32,912 nucleotides of DNA, from assembly GCA_947589015.1 (NCBI GenBank), contig CANPZF010000021.1, forward strand, positions 1 through 32,912. The letters are read 5' to 3'. Source of the DNA: an uncultured Clostridia bacterium. Its GTDB lineage: Bacteria; Bacillota; Clostridia; TANB77; CAG-508. Position numbers and translations under genes: made by a program. Under the pieces are notes generated by a model. It was not told the DNA's origin. It saw nothing but the letters and a program-made list of their open reading frames with translations, and ran no database searches. Below, piece after piece: positions 18,594 through 28,420 of the stretch. Within the stretch, counting starts at the first letter, position 1. Each line of letters begins with the position of its first letter.

Positions 18594-20081
18594 TTGAAAA
18601 ACATGGAGTTAAAAAGTTTATTAATAGGTTTAGAAGGACTAAAAGTTAGAGGAAGCCTAGACATTGATATTAAGGGAATAGAAAGTAACTCAAAAGAAAT
18701 AAAAAAAGATTTTTTATTTGTAGCAATAAAGGGATTTAGTGTAGATGGACACAACTTTATAGAAGGAGCAATACAAAATGGAGCAACAGCGGTTATGATT
18801 GAAGAAGGATGCGATTTAAAGAACATAAATATACCGGAAAATGTAACAGTTATTATGGCAAAAAATACAAGAGAAGCACTAGCAATTACATCTAGTAATT
18901 ATTATGGAAATCCATCAAGAAAATTCAAACTAATAGGAGTGACTGGAACTAAAGGAAAAACAACGACAACATTTATGATAAAAGAAATATTAGAAAAAGC
19001 AGGAAAAAAAGTAGGATTAATTGGCACAATTGCAACTTATATAAATGGAAGAAAATTAAAAGATAGTGATAGAACAACACCAGAAAGTCTAGAATTACAA
19101 CGAATTTTTAGTAAAATGGCAGAAGAGGGGGTAGAAGTAGTTGTAATGGAAGTATCTTCTCAAAGCTTGAAATTACATAGAGTATCAGGATGTGATTTTG
19201 ACATAGTAGTATTTACAAACTTTTCTGAAGATCATATTAGTAAAAATGAACATCCAGACATGGAGGATTATTTCCAATCTAAATTAAAATTATTTAAAAT
19301 GTGTAGTACAGGAATAGTAAATGTAGATGATTTACATGGAAATAAAATACCAGGATTATTCCCAGAAAGTAATATTACTACATATGGAATAGACAATTTT
19401 GCAAATGTATTAGCAAAAGATATTACAATTACAAATTCATATGTTGATTTTAAAGTAAAAATAAAAGACAAAAATGAAAGGGTAAAAACAGGAATACCAG
19501 GAAGGTTTAGTGTGTATAATTCACTAGCTGCTATTTGTGTAGCACAAAAATTTGGAATAGAACCAGAAATTGTAAAAGAAGCATTAAGCGATGTAAGAGT
19601 ACCAGGTAGATCAGAATTAGTAGACAATAAAAGAGAAATACCAATAATGATAGATTATGCACATTCACCAGAAAGCTTACAAAATATATTGCAGGCTGTA
19701 AAAAGCTATACAAGAGGAAAAGTTATTAGTGTATTTGGATGTGGAGGAGATAGAGACACATCTAAACGACCTGTTATGGGTGAAATTTCAGGAAAAATAG
19801 CAGACTATACAATAATTACATCAGATAATCCAAGAACAGAAGACCCAAATAAGATTGTAGAACAAATTGAAGAAGGAATAAAAAAGACAAAGGGAAATTA
19901 TAAAGTAGTAGTAGATAGAGTAGAAGCAATAAGAAAGGCAATAAAAATGGCGAATAAAAAAGATATTATTGTACTTGCAGGAAAAGGACATGAGCCATAT
20001 CAAGAAATAAATGGTGTAAAGCATCCATTTGATGAAAGAATTATAGTAAGAGATATTATAGAAGAACTTGATAATAAATAA
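18594..20081 (+). CDS. murE: UDP-N-acetylmuramyl-tripeptide synthetase
   Basis: GVTGTKGKTTTTFMIKEIL, DRTTPESLELQ, DNPRTEDP. Confidence 0.96.
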   Translation: MKNMELKSLLIGLEGLKVRGSLDIDIKGIESNSKEIKKDFLFVAIKGFSVDGHNFIEGAIQNGATAVMIEEGCDLKNINIPENVTVIMAKNTREALAITSSNYYGNPSRKFKLIGVTGTKGKTTTTFMIKEILEKAGKKVGLIGTIATYINGRKLKDSDRTTPESLELQRIFSKMAEEGVEVVVMEVSSQSLKLHRVSGCDFDIVVFTNFSEDHISKNEHPDMEDYFQSKLKLFKMCSTGIVNVDDLHGNKIPGLFPESNITTYGIDNFANVLAKDITITNSYVDFKVKIKDKNERVKTGIPGRFSVYNSLAAICVAQKFGIEPEIVKEALSDVRVPGRSELVDNKREIPIMIDYAHSPESLQNILQAVKSYTRGKVISVFGCGGDRDTSKRPVMGEISGKIADYTIITSDNPRTEDPNKIVEQIEEGIKKTKGNYKVVVDRVEAIRKAIKMANKKDIIVLAGKGHEPYQEINGVKHPFDERIIVRDIIEELDNK

Positions 20082-20125
20082 TACACATGAAAAATAAAAA
20101 AACATAAGATAGAAAGTAGAAAGGT

Positions 20126-21112
20126 TTGATAAAGTTGAGACTAGAAACAAGTATATTAATTTTATCCTTTATTATAACAGTAATATTAGGATTTATTATT
20201 ATACCTATATTAAAAAAATTAAAAGTAGGCCAAATAGAAAGAGATGATGGACCACAGACACATTTAAAAAAACAAGGAACTCCAACAATGGGAGGAATAA
20301 TCATGATTATAGCAACAATAATTATGATTACAGGCGCATATATATACTTTGTTGCAAATAATAATGTAGAAGTAGCTAACAATTTATTACCAATGTTATT
20401 AGTAACAATAGGATTTGGATTGATAGGTTTTATAGATGACTTCAAGAAATTAGTATTAAAAAATACAACAGGTTTAAAACCAAGTTACAAAATGTTAGGA
20501 TTATTAATTATAGCTGTAATATATGTAATATATTTAGTTTATGGATTAAAAATAAGTACACAGACATATATACCATTTTTAAAGATTTATATAGATATAC
20601 CAATATATTTATATATTCCATTTACAATATTTGTATTATTAGGGACTACAAATGCAATTAACTTAACAGATGGAATTGATGGCTTATCATCAAGTATAAG
20701 TGCTATAATTATTACTTGCCTAACTATAATAGGAATATTAAAAGGTATTCCAGAAGTAACAATATTTGGAAGTGTAATGGTAGGAGCAGTATTAGGATTT
20801 TTAATGTTTAATTTACACCCAGCAAAGGTTTTTATGGGTGATACAGGTTCTTTACTATTAGGAGGAGTTATATCTGCATTAGCATTATATTTAAAAATGC
20901 CACTATTATTAATAATAATAGCATTAATACCAGTATTGGAAACTATCTCTGTATTTATACAAGTAGCATATTATAAGAAAACTGGAAATAGAATATTTAA
21001 AATGGCACCACTACACCATCATTTTGAATTATCTGGTTGGAGAGAAAGCAAAGTAGTGATAGTATTTAGCTTAATAACTTTAGCTTTATGTGTTATAGGA
21101 TTAAAAATATAA
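20126..21112 (+). CDS. mraY: Phospho-N-acetylmuramoyl-pentapeptide transferase
   Basis: DDGPQTHLKKQGTPTMGG, NLTDGIDGL, FMGDTGSLLLGG, APLHHHFELSGW. Confidence 0.97.
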   Translation: MIKLRLETSILILSFIITVILGFIIIPILKKLKVGQIERDDGPQTHLKKQGTPTMGGIIMIIATIIMITGAYIYFVANNNVEVANNLLPMLLVTIGFGLIGFIDDFKKLVLKNTTGLKPSYKMLGLLIIAVIYVIYLVYGLKISTQTYIPFLKIYIDIPIYLYIPFTIFVLLGTTNAINLTDGIDGLSSSISAIIITCLTIIGILKGIPEVTIFGSVMVGAVLGFLMFNLHPAKVFMGDTGSLLLGGVISALALYLKMPLLLIIIALIPVLETISVFIQVAYYKKTGNRIFKMAPLHHHFELSGWRESKVVIVFSLITLALCVIGLKI

Positions 21113-21213
21113 AACTAAAAAAGAGAGAAGGTTGAAAAATAAGTATAGTTTAAGGTATAAAATTTAAATTATTTTTCAACCGATTTATGTCTGTGAAAGG
21201 ATTGAGGTAAAAA

Positions 21214-22351
21214 ATGGCAAAAAAGAAAAAAGAAAAAAATTTTTCAAGTTTTCTTAATAATCCAGTAGATTTTACACTAGTAATAATTATATTATTACTA
21301 TTATGTATTGGATTAGTAATGGTTTTGTCTGCAAGTTCGCCTTCAGCGTTAGCTGAAAGTGGAAATAGCTATTCATATTTTTCAAAACAATTATTGTTTG
21401 GAATTTTAGGAATATTTGCAATGGCAATTATTTCAAAAATAGATTATAGATTTTACCAAAAATTTTATAAACACTCATGGTGGATAGCTCTATTATTATT
21501 AGCTTTAGTTTTAGTGGCAGGAAAAAAGCTAAATGGAGCTAAAAGATGGATATATGTAACAGAAACTTTATCTTTTCAACCATCAGAAGTAGTAAAATTA
21601 CTAATGATTATTTTTTATGCAGGTATATTAGTAAAAAATAGAGATGATTTAGGAAAGTTTGGAAAAGGTTTTATAAAACATATATGTATGTTAGTACCTA
21701 TAATTGGACTATTAGTAGTTGAACCACATTTAAGTGCGTCTATTGTTATAATTGGAATATGTAGTATTATGATGATAATGGCAGGATGTAAATTTTGGCA
21801 CTTTGCAGCAAGTGGAGGAACTGTAGGAATACCAGGAATAATAGCATTAATAATATTTTCACCATATAGATTACAGAGAGTTACAACATTTTTAGATCCA
21901 TGGAAGGATGCAACAGATACAGGCTGGCAAGTAATAAATAGTTTATATGCTATAGGATCTGGGGGATTATTTGGAGTTGGATTGGGAGAAAGTAAACAAA
22001 AATTTTTATATATACCAGAACCACATAATGATTTTATATTTTCAATTATAGGGGAAGAATTAGGATTTATAGGATGCACATTAATAATACTATTATTTGC
22101 TATATTAATATGGAGAGGAATATTAATAGCAGTTCGTTCTCCAGATATGTTTGGAAGCCTTGTGGCAATAGGAATAACAGCTTTAATAGCAATACAAGTA
22201 ATTATAAATATAGCAGTTGTGACATCATCTATGCCTGCAACAGGAATGCCATTACCATTTTTTAGTTACCGGAGGAACATCGCTATTTTTGTTATTATGT
22301 GAGATGGGAATATTATTAAACATATCAAGAGCAAGTGCAAGACAATCATAG
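21214..22351 (+). CDS. ftsW: FtsW/RodA/SpoVE-family glycosyltransferase with +1 frameshift at CGGA 22270
   Basis: SEDS protein; 0-frame breaks at ...MPLPFFSYR; skipping C22270 gives FFSYGGTSLFLLCEMGILLNISRASARQS*, the conserved SYGGTS motif. Confidence 0.93.
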
Positions 22352-22402
22352 TTTTACAATTCACGTTTTTTAGAAAAAATAGAAAGTGAAAGGAGAGAGG
22401 TA

Positions 22403-23518
22403 ATGAAAGTAATTATTGCAGCAGCTGGAACAGGAGGACATATTAATCCAGGAATAGCAATAGCAAACAAAATAAAACAAGAGCAAAAAGATTCACAAAT
22501 TATTTTCATAGGTACAACTAGAGGATTAGAAAATGATTTAGTGCCAAGAGCAGGATATGAATTAAAAACTATAAATGCATATGGTTTAAGCAAAAAGCTT
22601 TCTATAGAAAATATAAAAAATATGTATAAAACTTTAAAAGGATTTAAAGAAGCCAAACAAATTTTAAATGAATTTAAACCAGATATAGTAATAGGAACAG
22701 GCGGGTATATTTGTGGGGCAGTAATTAGTTCAGCAAAAAAATTAAATATACCTACAATGTTACATGAAAGCAATGCATTTCCTGGAAAAGCAGTAAAAAT
22801 GCTAGCAAAAAAAACAGACACTATATTGGTTTCATTTAAAGATGCAATTCCAAGAATAAAAACTGCAAAAAAAATAGTATATACAGGAACGCCAGTAAAA
22901 TTAAAGAAAAAAGAATATACAATAAATCGAAAGTTAGAGATAATAAAAAATGTAGGTCTAAATGAAACCAAACCAATAGTATTAGTATTTGGAGGAAGTC
23001 AAGGAGCAAAAAGAATAAATCAAGCAATAATAGATATTATAAAAAACAAATTAAATAAAAATTATCAAATTATATGGGCAACAGGACCAAAACAGTATGA
23101 CAATATAAAAAATGAATTAAGCGATAGTCATAATATAACTGGGATAAAAATACTTCCATATATATATAATATGGAGGAAATAATGAATGTAATAGATGTA
23201 GTAGTTGCGCGAAGTGGAGCAATGACTATAACAGAAATTGCTAATGTAGGAAAACCATCAATTTTAATTCCACTACCTAATGTAAGTCATGACCATCAAT
23301 TATATAATGCAAAAGTATTAGAAAATGAAAAAGCAGCTAGAATAATATTAGATGAAAATTTAAACGGAGTAATATTAAACAGCACTATTCAGGATATTGT
23401 AACAGATAAAAATTTACTAAAGAAAATGGGAGAAAATGCTTCAAAAGTATCAACAACAAATGTGGAAAACAAAATTTATAGTGAAATACAAAAGTTAGTT
23501 GAAGGAAAAGGAGACTAA
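22403..23518 (+). CDS. murG: UDP-GlcNAc:lipid II GlcNAc transferase
   Basis: AAAGTGGHINPGIAIA, GTGGYICGAV, HESNAFPGKAVK, VFGGSQGA. Confidence 0.97.
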   Translation: MKVIIAAAGTGGHINPGIAIANKIKQEQKDSQIIFIGTTRGLENDLVPRAGYELKTINAYGLSKKLSIENIKNMYKTLKGFKEAKQILNEFKPDIVIGTGGYICGAVISSAKKLNIPTMLHESNAFPGKAVKMLAKKTDTILVSFKDAIPRIKTAKKIVYTGTPVKLKKKEYTINRKLEIIKNVGLNETKPIVLVFGGSQGAKRINQAIIDIIKNKLNKNYQIIWATGPKQYDNIKNELSDSHNITGIKILPYIYNMEEIMNVIDVVVARSGAMTITEIANVGKPSILIPLPNVSHDHQLYNAKVLENEKAARIILDENLNGVILNSTIQDIVTDKNLLKKMGENASKVSTTNVENKIYSEIQKLVEGKGD

Positions 23519-23527
23519 ATATAAAAT

Positions 23528-24974
23528 ATGTTTAGAAATATACAATTTAAAATAATGCTAATATTTTTTTTAGTAGGGATAATTATTATTACAGGATTAG
23601 GAATAGCATTTATAAGTAATTTAAATGTTGTAAATATGCAGATTTCAAATGGACAAATTTCAGAATTAAACCAAGCAAGTAATGCAATAGTGCAAATTCA
23701 GGAAAATACTAAAAACATATTAATTATTTCGGGAATAATATTTTTTATAATAGGTGTATTAATTGCGATATTTCTATCTAAATTTGTAATATATCCTATT
23801 AATAAATTAATAGAAAGTGCAGAAAAAATAGCTGAAGAAGATAAAAATAAGAAACATATAATAAAAAGTAGAAAAAACAATAAAGTAGGAAATCTAGAAA
23901 ATGCTTTTGACATAATGACAACAGAACTAAAAGAAAAATTAAGAGAAGTATCAACACAAAAAAATCAAATAGAAACAATACTTTTGCATATGACAGATGG
24001 AATAATTGCATTTAATATGAATGGAGAAATTATATTAATAAATCCAGCAGCTAAAAAGTTTTTAAGTATACGACCAGAAGATAATACATTTGATGATATA
24101 TTTAAAAAATTTAAATTAGATATTAATATGGAAAAAATTATTTATTTAGAAAATTGGACATCCACAGAACAAAGAATACAAGTAGAAAATAACTATGTGA
24201 ACGTACTTTTTGCACCATTTAAAAATGAAACAGATAGACCTGATGGTGTAATAGCTGTTGTTCAAGATATTACAGAACATGTTAAATTGGATAATATGCA
24301 AAAAGAACTAGTAGCAGATGTATCACATGAATTAAAGACACCAATTACATCTATTATGGGATATGCTGATACTTTATTAGAGGGAGAATATGACAAAGAA
24401 ACACAAGACAAGTTTTTAAATGTAATAGCATCAGAAGCACGAAGAATGGCTAGATTAGTAACAGATTTATTAACACTTTCTAGGTATGATAGTAATAAAA
24501 AAAGAACCAAAAAGGAATTATTTGATTTAGGAGAATTAGTAAAAAGGTGTCAAGATAAATTAGCAATTGAAATAAAAAAGAAAAATCATACTGTAAATTG
24601 TTTTGTAACAGCAGATGTACCTCCTGTATATGCAGATAAAGATGATATAGAAAGAGTGGTATTAAATATATTAACAAATAGTATAAAATACACCAAAGAA
24701 GGTGGAGAGATAAAAATATACGTAGGATTTGTTTATAATGATGCATATATAAAAGTATTTGATAATGGAATTGGAATTCCAGAGGAAGATTTAACAAGAA
24801 TATTTGAAAGATTTTATCGTGTCGATAAGGCTCGAACAAGAGAAATGGGAGGGACAGGATTACGGACTTTCTATAGCAAAAGAAATATTAGATAAAAATG
24901 GAGGAAGTATAGATATAAAGAGTGTAGTTGGACAAGGTACAGAAGTTGTAATTAGAGTTCCAACTACAAAATAA
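23528..24974 (+). CDS. Membrane sensor histidine kinase (HAMP-PAS-HisKA-HATPase) with +1 frameshift at CGGA 24863
   Basis: H box VADVSHELKTPITSIMGYADTL, N box, DNGIGIPEED; 0-frame breaks in the G2 box at GGTGLR; skipping C gives GGTGLGLSIAKEILDKNGGSIDIKSVVGQGTEVVIRVPTTK*. Confidence 0.94.
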
Positions 24975-24985
24975 AACAAATTTAA

Positions 24986-25467
24986 GTTTCGACATTTTTT
25001 TGTAATATTGACATTTCTTACTTTTTATCCTACAACACGGCAGCATATAGTATATATTTAGTTGATAAATCAATTTGTTCATTACATTCAAAAAGAAATT
25101 CTAATATACAAAATTGAGCCTCTTTCACTCAGGCCAAAAAGATTACTAATATATTCTTTTGAATGAAACGACGAATGTGCCGTGGAATGACTGTAGAAAT
25201 TCTAAATAAAATCAATTAGGGAATCTCGCCTCACGAGGGCGCTGATTGATTTTATCAAGAATTTCTAAGTCATGTATCAAGCTAAGGAGTGAAAAGAAAA
25301 AAATATATTAGTAATCTTTTTTCCGTGAACATCCCTCAATTTTGTATATAAGAATTTCTATTTTTCATTTCAATCAAGCATTGATTTATCAACTAAATAT
25401 ATACTATATGCTGCCGTGTTGTAGGATAAAAAGTAAGAAATGTCAATGTTATAAAAAATACCGAAAC
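24986..25467. repeat. Long-armed palindromic element, family B (about 87-bp near-perfect terminal inverted repeats, nested internal stems)
   Basis: Left arm gtttcgacatttttttgtaatattgacatttcttactttttatcctacaacacggcagcatatagtatatatttagttgataaatcaat (24986-25074) pairs with 25380-25467; further nested stems inside. Confidence 0.88.
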
Positions 25468-25547
25468 TAAAAAAATCAAAAACATTGATTAATAAATAAA
25501 AGTAATGTATAATATTAAAAGAAATTTGTCAAAGGAGAGAGAAAAAA

Positions 25548-26186
25548 TTGAATCCAAAAATAAAAAATGCCTTAGAATGGGTATATTGCATTGTAATAGC
25601 AGTAGTATTAGCACTATTATTTCGCTACTATGTAGGAACGCCTACAATAGTTCAACAAGTATCAATGTTACCAACATTACAACAAGATCAAAGACTATGG
25701 TTAAACAGATGGGAAAGAACTATGAAAAAATTACCACAAAGAGGAGATATTATAACATTTGAAGCACCTAGTAAAACATCATATACAGAATCAGAAATAG
25801 ATGAAAGTCATCCAATAGCAAAATATGAAAGAGAACCTAAAGGGATTTTTGGAAAATTCGTATATTATGTATTAGAAATAGGAAAAGACAGTTATATAAA
25901 AAGAACAATAGCATTACCAGGTGAACATGTACAAATTAAAGATGGAAAAGTCTATATAAATGATGAAGAATTAGATGAACCATATTTACAAGAAGGAATA
26001 GTAACAGACATTATGGGAGATGGATTTGATGATTTTATAGTCCCAGAAAACTGTGTATTTGCAATGGGAGACAACAGAAGTAGAAGCACAGATTGTAGAG
26101 CATTTGGTTGTATACCTTTAGAAAAAATAGAAAGTAAAGTTGCAATAAGAATATGGCCATTAAGTTTGTGGGGAAAAGTAGAATAA
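25548..26186 (+). CDS. lepB: Type I signal peptidase
   Basis: VSMLPTLQQDQRLWLNRW, YIKRTIALPGE, MGDNRSRSTDCRAFG. Confidence 0.95.
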   Translation: MNPKIKNALEWVYCIVIAVVLALLFRYYVGTPTIVQQVSMLPTLQQDQRLWLNRWERTMKKLPQRGDIITFEAPSKTSYTESEIDESHPIAKYEREPKGIFGKFVYYVLEIGKDSYIKRTIALPGEHVQIKDGKVYINDEELDEPYLQEGIVTDIMGDGFDDFIVPENCVFAMGDNRSRSTDCRAFGCIPLEKIESKVAIRIWPLSLWGKVE

Positions 26187-26206
26187 ATCTCTTAAAGGAG
26201 TAAAGG

Positions 26207-27098
26207 ATGTTTAAAAACATTATTGGAAATAATGAAGTAAAAGCTAATTTAATAAATTCAGTACAAAATAACAAGGTTTCTCATAGCTATTTATTTATTG
26301 GAATTGAAGGAATAGGAAAAAAGCTAATTGCAACAGAATTTGCAAAAATGATATTATGTTTAGATGAAAACAAATATTGCAATAACTGTAAATCGTGTAT
26401 AGAATTTGATACAAGCAATAATCCAGATTTTATGATTATAGAACCTGATGGAAATAGCATAAAGATTGAGCAAATTAGAAATTTACAAAAAAAAATACAA
26501 GAAAAGCCTATTATTTCTAACAGTAAAGTATATATTATAAATGATGCAGATAAAATGACACGGAGAAGCACAAAACTGTTTATTAAAAACACTAGAAGAA
26601 CCTCCTCAATATGCTACAATTATATTAATAGGAACAAATGAAAATTTATTTTTAAGTACAATAAAATCAAGGTGCATGATAATACATTTTAATAAAATAA
26701 CAGATGAAGAAATGAAGAAATATTTAGAAGAGCAACAAAAAATGGAAAATATTAGTACTAATATGTTAAACATTTTTGGTGGAAGTATTGCAAAAGTAGA
26801 ATATTTGAAAGATAAACAAGAAGAATATAACAATGTAGATAATATGTTAGAACAGATAGATAAAATAGACTTTATAGAATTTTTAAAAAAATCTAAAATA
26901 TTATATAAAGCTAAAGACGAAATTGTAGATATATTAGATTATATAAATGTAGTATTACTAAATAAGGCTAAACAGAATTATAAATATGCAAATTGTATTA
27001 ACATTGTGGAAGATACTAAAAAACATTTGAAGCAAAATGCAAATTATGATATGAGTATAGACAATATGGTATTTAATATGTGGGAGGAAATAAATTGA
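26207..27098 (+). CDS. holB: DNA polymerase III delta' subunit with +1 frameshift at CGGA 26561
   Basis: NKVSHSYLFIGIEGIGKK, CNNCKSCIEFDTSNNPDF; 0-frame breaks at ADKMTR; skipping C gives ADKMTGEAQNCLLKTLEEPPQYATIILIGTNENLFLSTIKSRC... Confidence 0.93.
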
Positions 27099-28003
27099 AA
27101 AATATAATAGGAGTCAGATTTAAAAAACTAGGAAAAATATATTTTTTTAATCCAAAAGGGATGCGAATAAAAAAAGGTGATAAAGTTATCGTGGAAACAG
27201 CACAAGGAGAAGAATATGGCGAAGTTGTAATACCTAATAGATTTGTAGAAGACGACAAAATTATAGCACCTTTAAAAAAAGTAATAAGAATAGCTAATTA
27301 TAAAGACCATAAACATTATGAAGAATGTAGAAAAATAGAAAAAGAAGCATATGATGTATGCCTAAAAAAAATTAAAGAGCATAAACTAGATATGACACTA
27401 ACTGATATAGAATGGAAATTTGATAATAGTAAGTTATTATTCTATTTTACTGCAGATGGTAGAATAGATTTTAGAGAGTTGGTAAAAGATTTAGCAGCTA
27501 TATATAAAACTAGAATAGAATTAAGACAAATAGGAGTTAGGGATGAAGTAAAAAGAATTGGTGGAAATGGAGTTTGTGGTAGAGAATTGTGTTGTTGTAC
27601 ATTTTTAAGTGATTTTGAAGCAGTTTCTATAAAAATGGCAAAAGAGCAAAACATTTCTTTAAATCCTTCTAAAATATCAGGAAATTGTGGGAGATTAATG
27701 TGCTGTTTAAAATATGAAAATGATGTCTATGAGGAAAAATTACAAAGACTTCCTAATGTAGGTGCAATAGTAAAAACAGAAGATGGAGAAGGAGAAGTTG
27801 ATAATATAGAAACTTTGAAAGAAAGAGTAAGAGTAAAAATAAAAGATGGGGAAGGATATCTTTACAAAAGATATGATGTAAAAGATATTAAAGTTATTAA
27901 AGATGTAGAAAAAGAAAAAATAGATGAAGAAGAATTAGAACATAAAAAAGAGTTAGAAGAATTAGAAAATTTAGAAAAAGAGGATGTAAAAGAATCAAGA
28001 TAG
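27080..28003 (+). CDS. PSP1-domain protein, RicT/YaaT-like
   Basis: GVRFKKLGKIYFFNP, GEEYGEVV, NGVCGRELCCCTFLSDFEAVSIKMAKEQNISLNPSKISGNCGRLMCCLKYE. Confidence 0.93.
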   Translation: MGGNKLKNIIGVRFKKLGKIYFFNPKGMRIKKGDKVIVETAQGEEYGEVVIPNRFVEDDKIIAPLKKVIRIANYKDHKHYEECRKIEKEAYDVCLKKIKEHKLDMTLTDIEWKFDNSKLLFYFTADGRIDFRELVKDLAAIYKTRIELRQIGVRDEVKRIGGNGVCGRELCCCTFLSDFEAVSIKMAKEQNISLNPSKISGNCGRLMCCLKYENDVYEEKLQRLPNVGAIVKTEDGEGEVDNIETLKERVRVKIKDGEGYLYKRYDVKDIKVIKDVEKEKIDEEELEHKKELEELENLEKEDVKESR

Positions 28004-28037
28004 AAAATATAGAAGCTGGTGTTAGGAGGTGAAATAA

Positions 28038-28208
28038 ATGGCATATAAAATAACAGACAAATGTATCTCTTGCGGAGCATGTGCAGCTGAATGTCCAGTA
28101 GGTTGCATTGCACAAGGAGACGGAAAATTTGAAATAGATGCATCTGCATGTATTTCATGTGGTACATGTGCAGGAGTTTGCCCAGTAGAAGCTCCAAAAT
28201 CAGAATAA
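28038..28208 (+). CDS. 2[4Fe-4S] ferredoxin
   Basis: MAYKITDKCISCGACAAECPVGCIAQGDGKFEIDASACISCGTCAGVCPVEAPKSE; two CxxCxxCxxxCP motifs; aggaggtg RBS. Confidence 0.96.
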   Translation: MAYKITDKCISCGACAAECPVGCIAQGDGKFEIDASACISCGTCAGVCPVEAPKSE

Positions 28209-28214
28209 TTATGC

Positions 28215-28420
28215 ATACATAAAAATAATAAAAAGCAAGGACATTATATATATTAAAATGAAGTGATGCGTAGCCCTGGAAGGGTACAAATCATATTGAT
28301 CAGCTAGATTAATATTAATATATTTTGAATTATTTCTAACTAATTTATATGATTAACCCGACCAACAAAGAACGTAATTTTAATATATATAATGTCCTTG
28401 CCTTTTATTATTTTATGTAT
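28215..28420. repeat. Long-armed palindromic element, family A copy 2 (structured core)
   Basis: Arms atacataaaaataataaaaagcaaggacattatatatattaaaa / ttttaatatatataatgtccttgccttttattattttatgtat; core tgaagtgatgc...atatgattaacccgaccaacaaagaacgtaat. Confidence 0.82.

Noticed and set aside
22074-22265. Antisense and alternate-frame ORFs of 60-120 aa throughout (for example 22074..22265, 24480..24839, 27862..28197)
   Set aside because: They overlap strongly supported genes in other frames and show low-complexity composition expected from AT-rich shadow ORFs.
8211-27098. Treating the broken recombinase, ftsW, histidine kinase and holB as four independent pseudogenes
   Set aside because: All breaks are the same event type (extra C before an in-frame GGA), essential genes are included, and the sequence after each shift is intact. 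A systematic assembly error remains possible and is stated as the main alternative.
26676-27098. Independent 140-aa gene
   Set aside because: Same frame as the shifted holB continuation from 26562; best explained as the delta' C-terminus.
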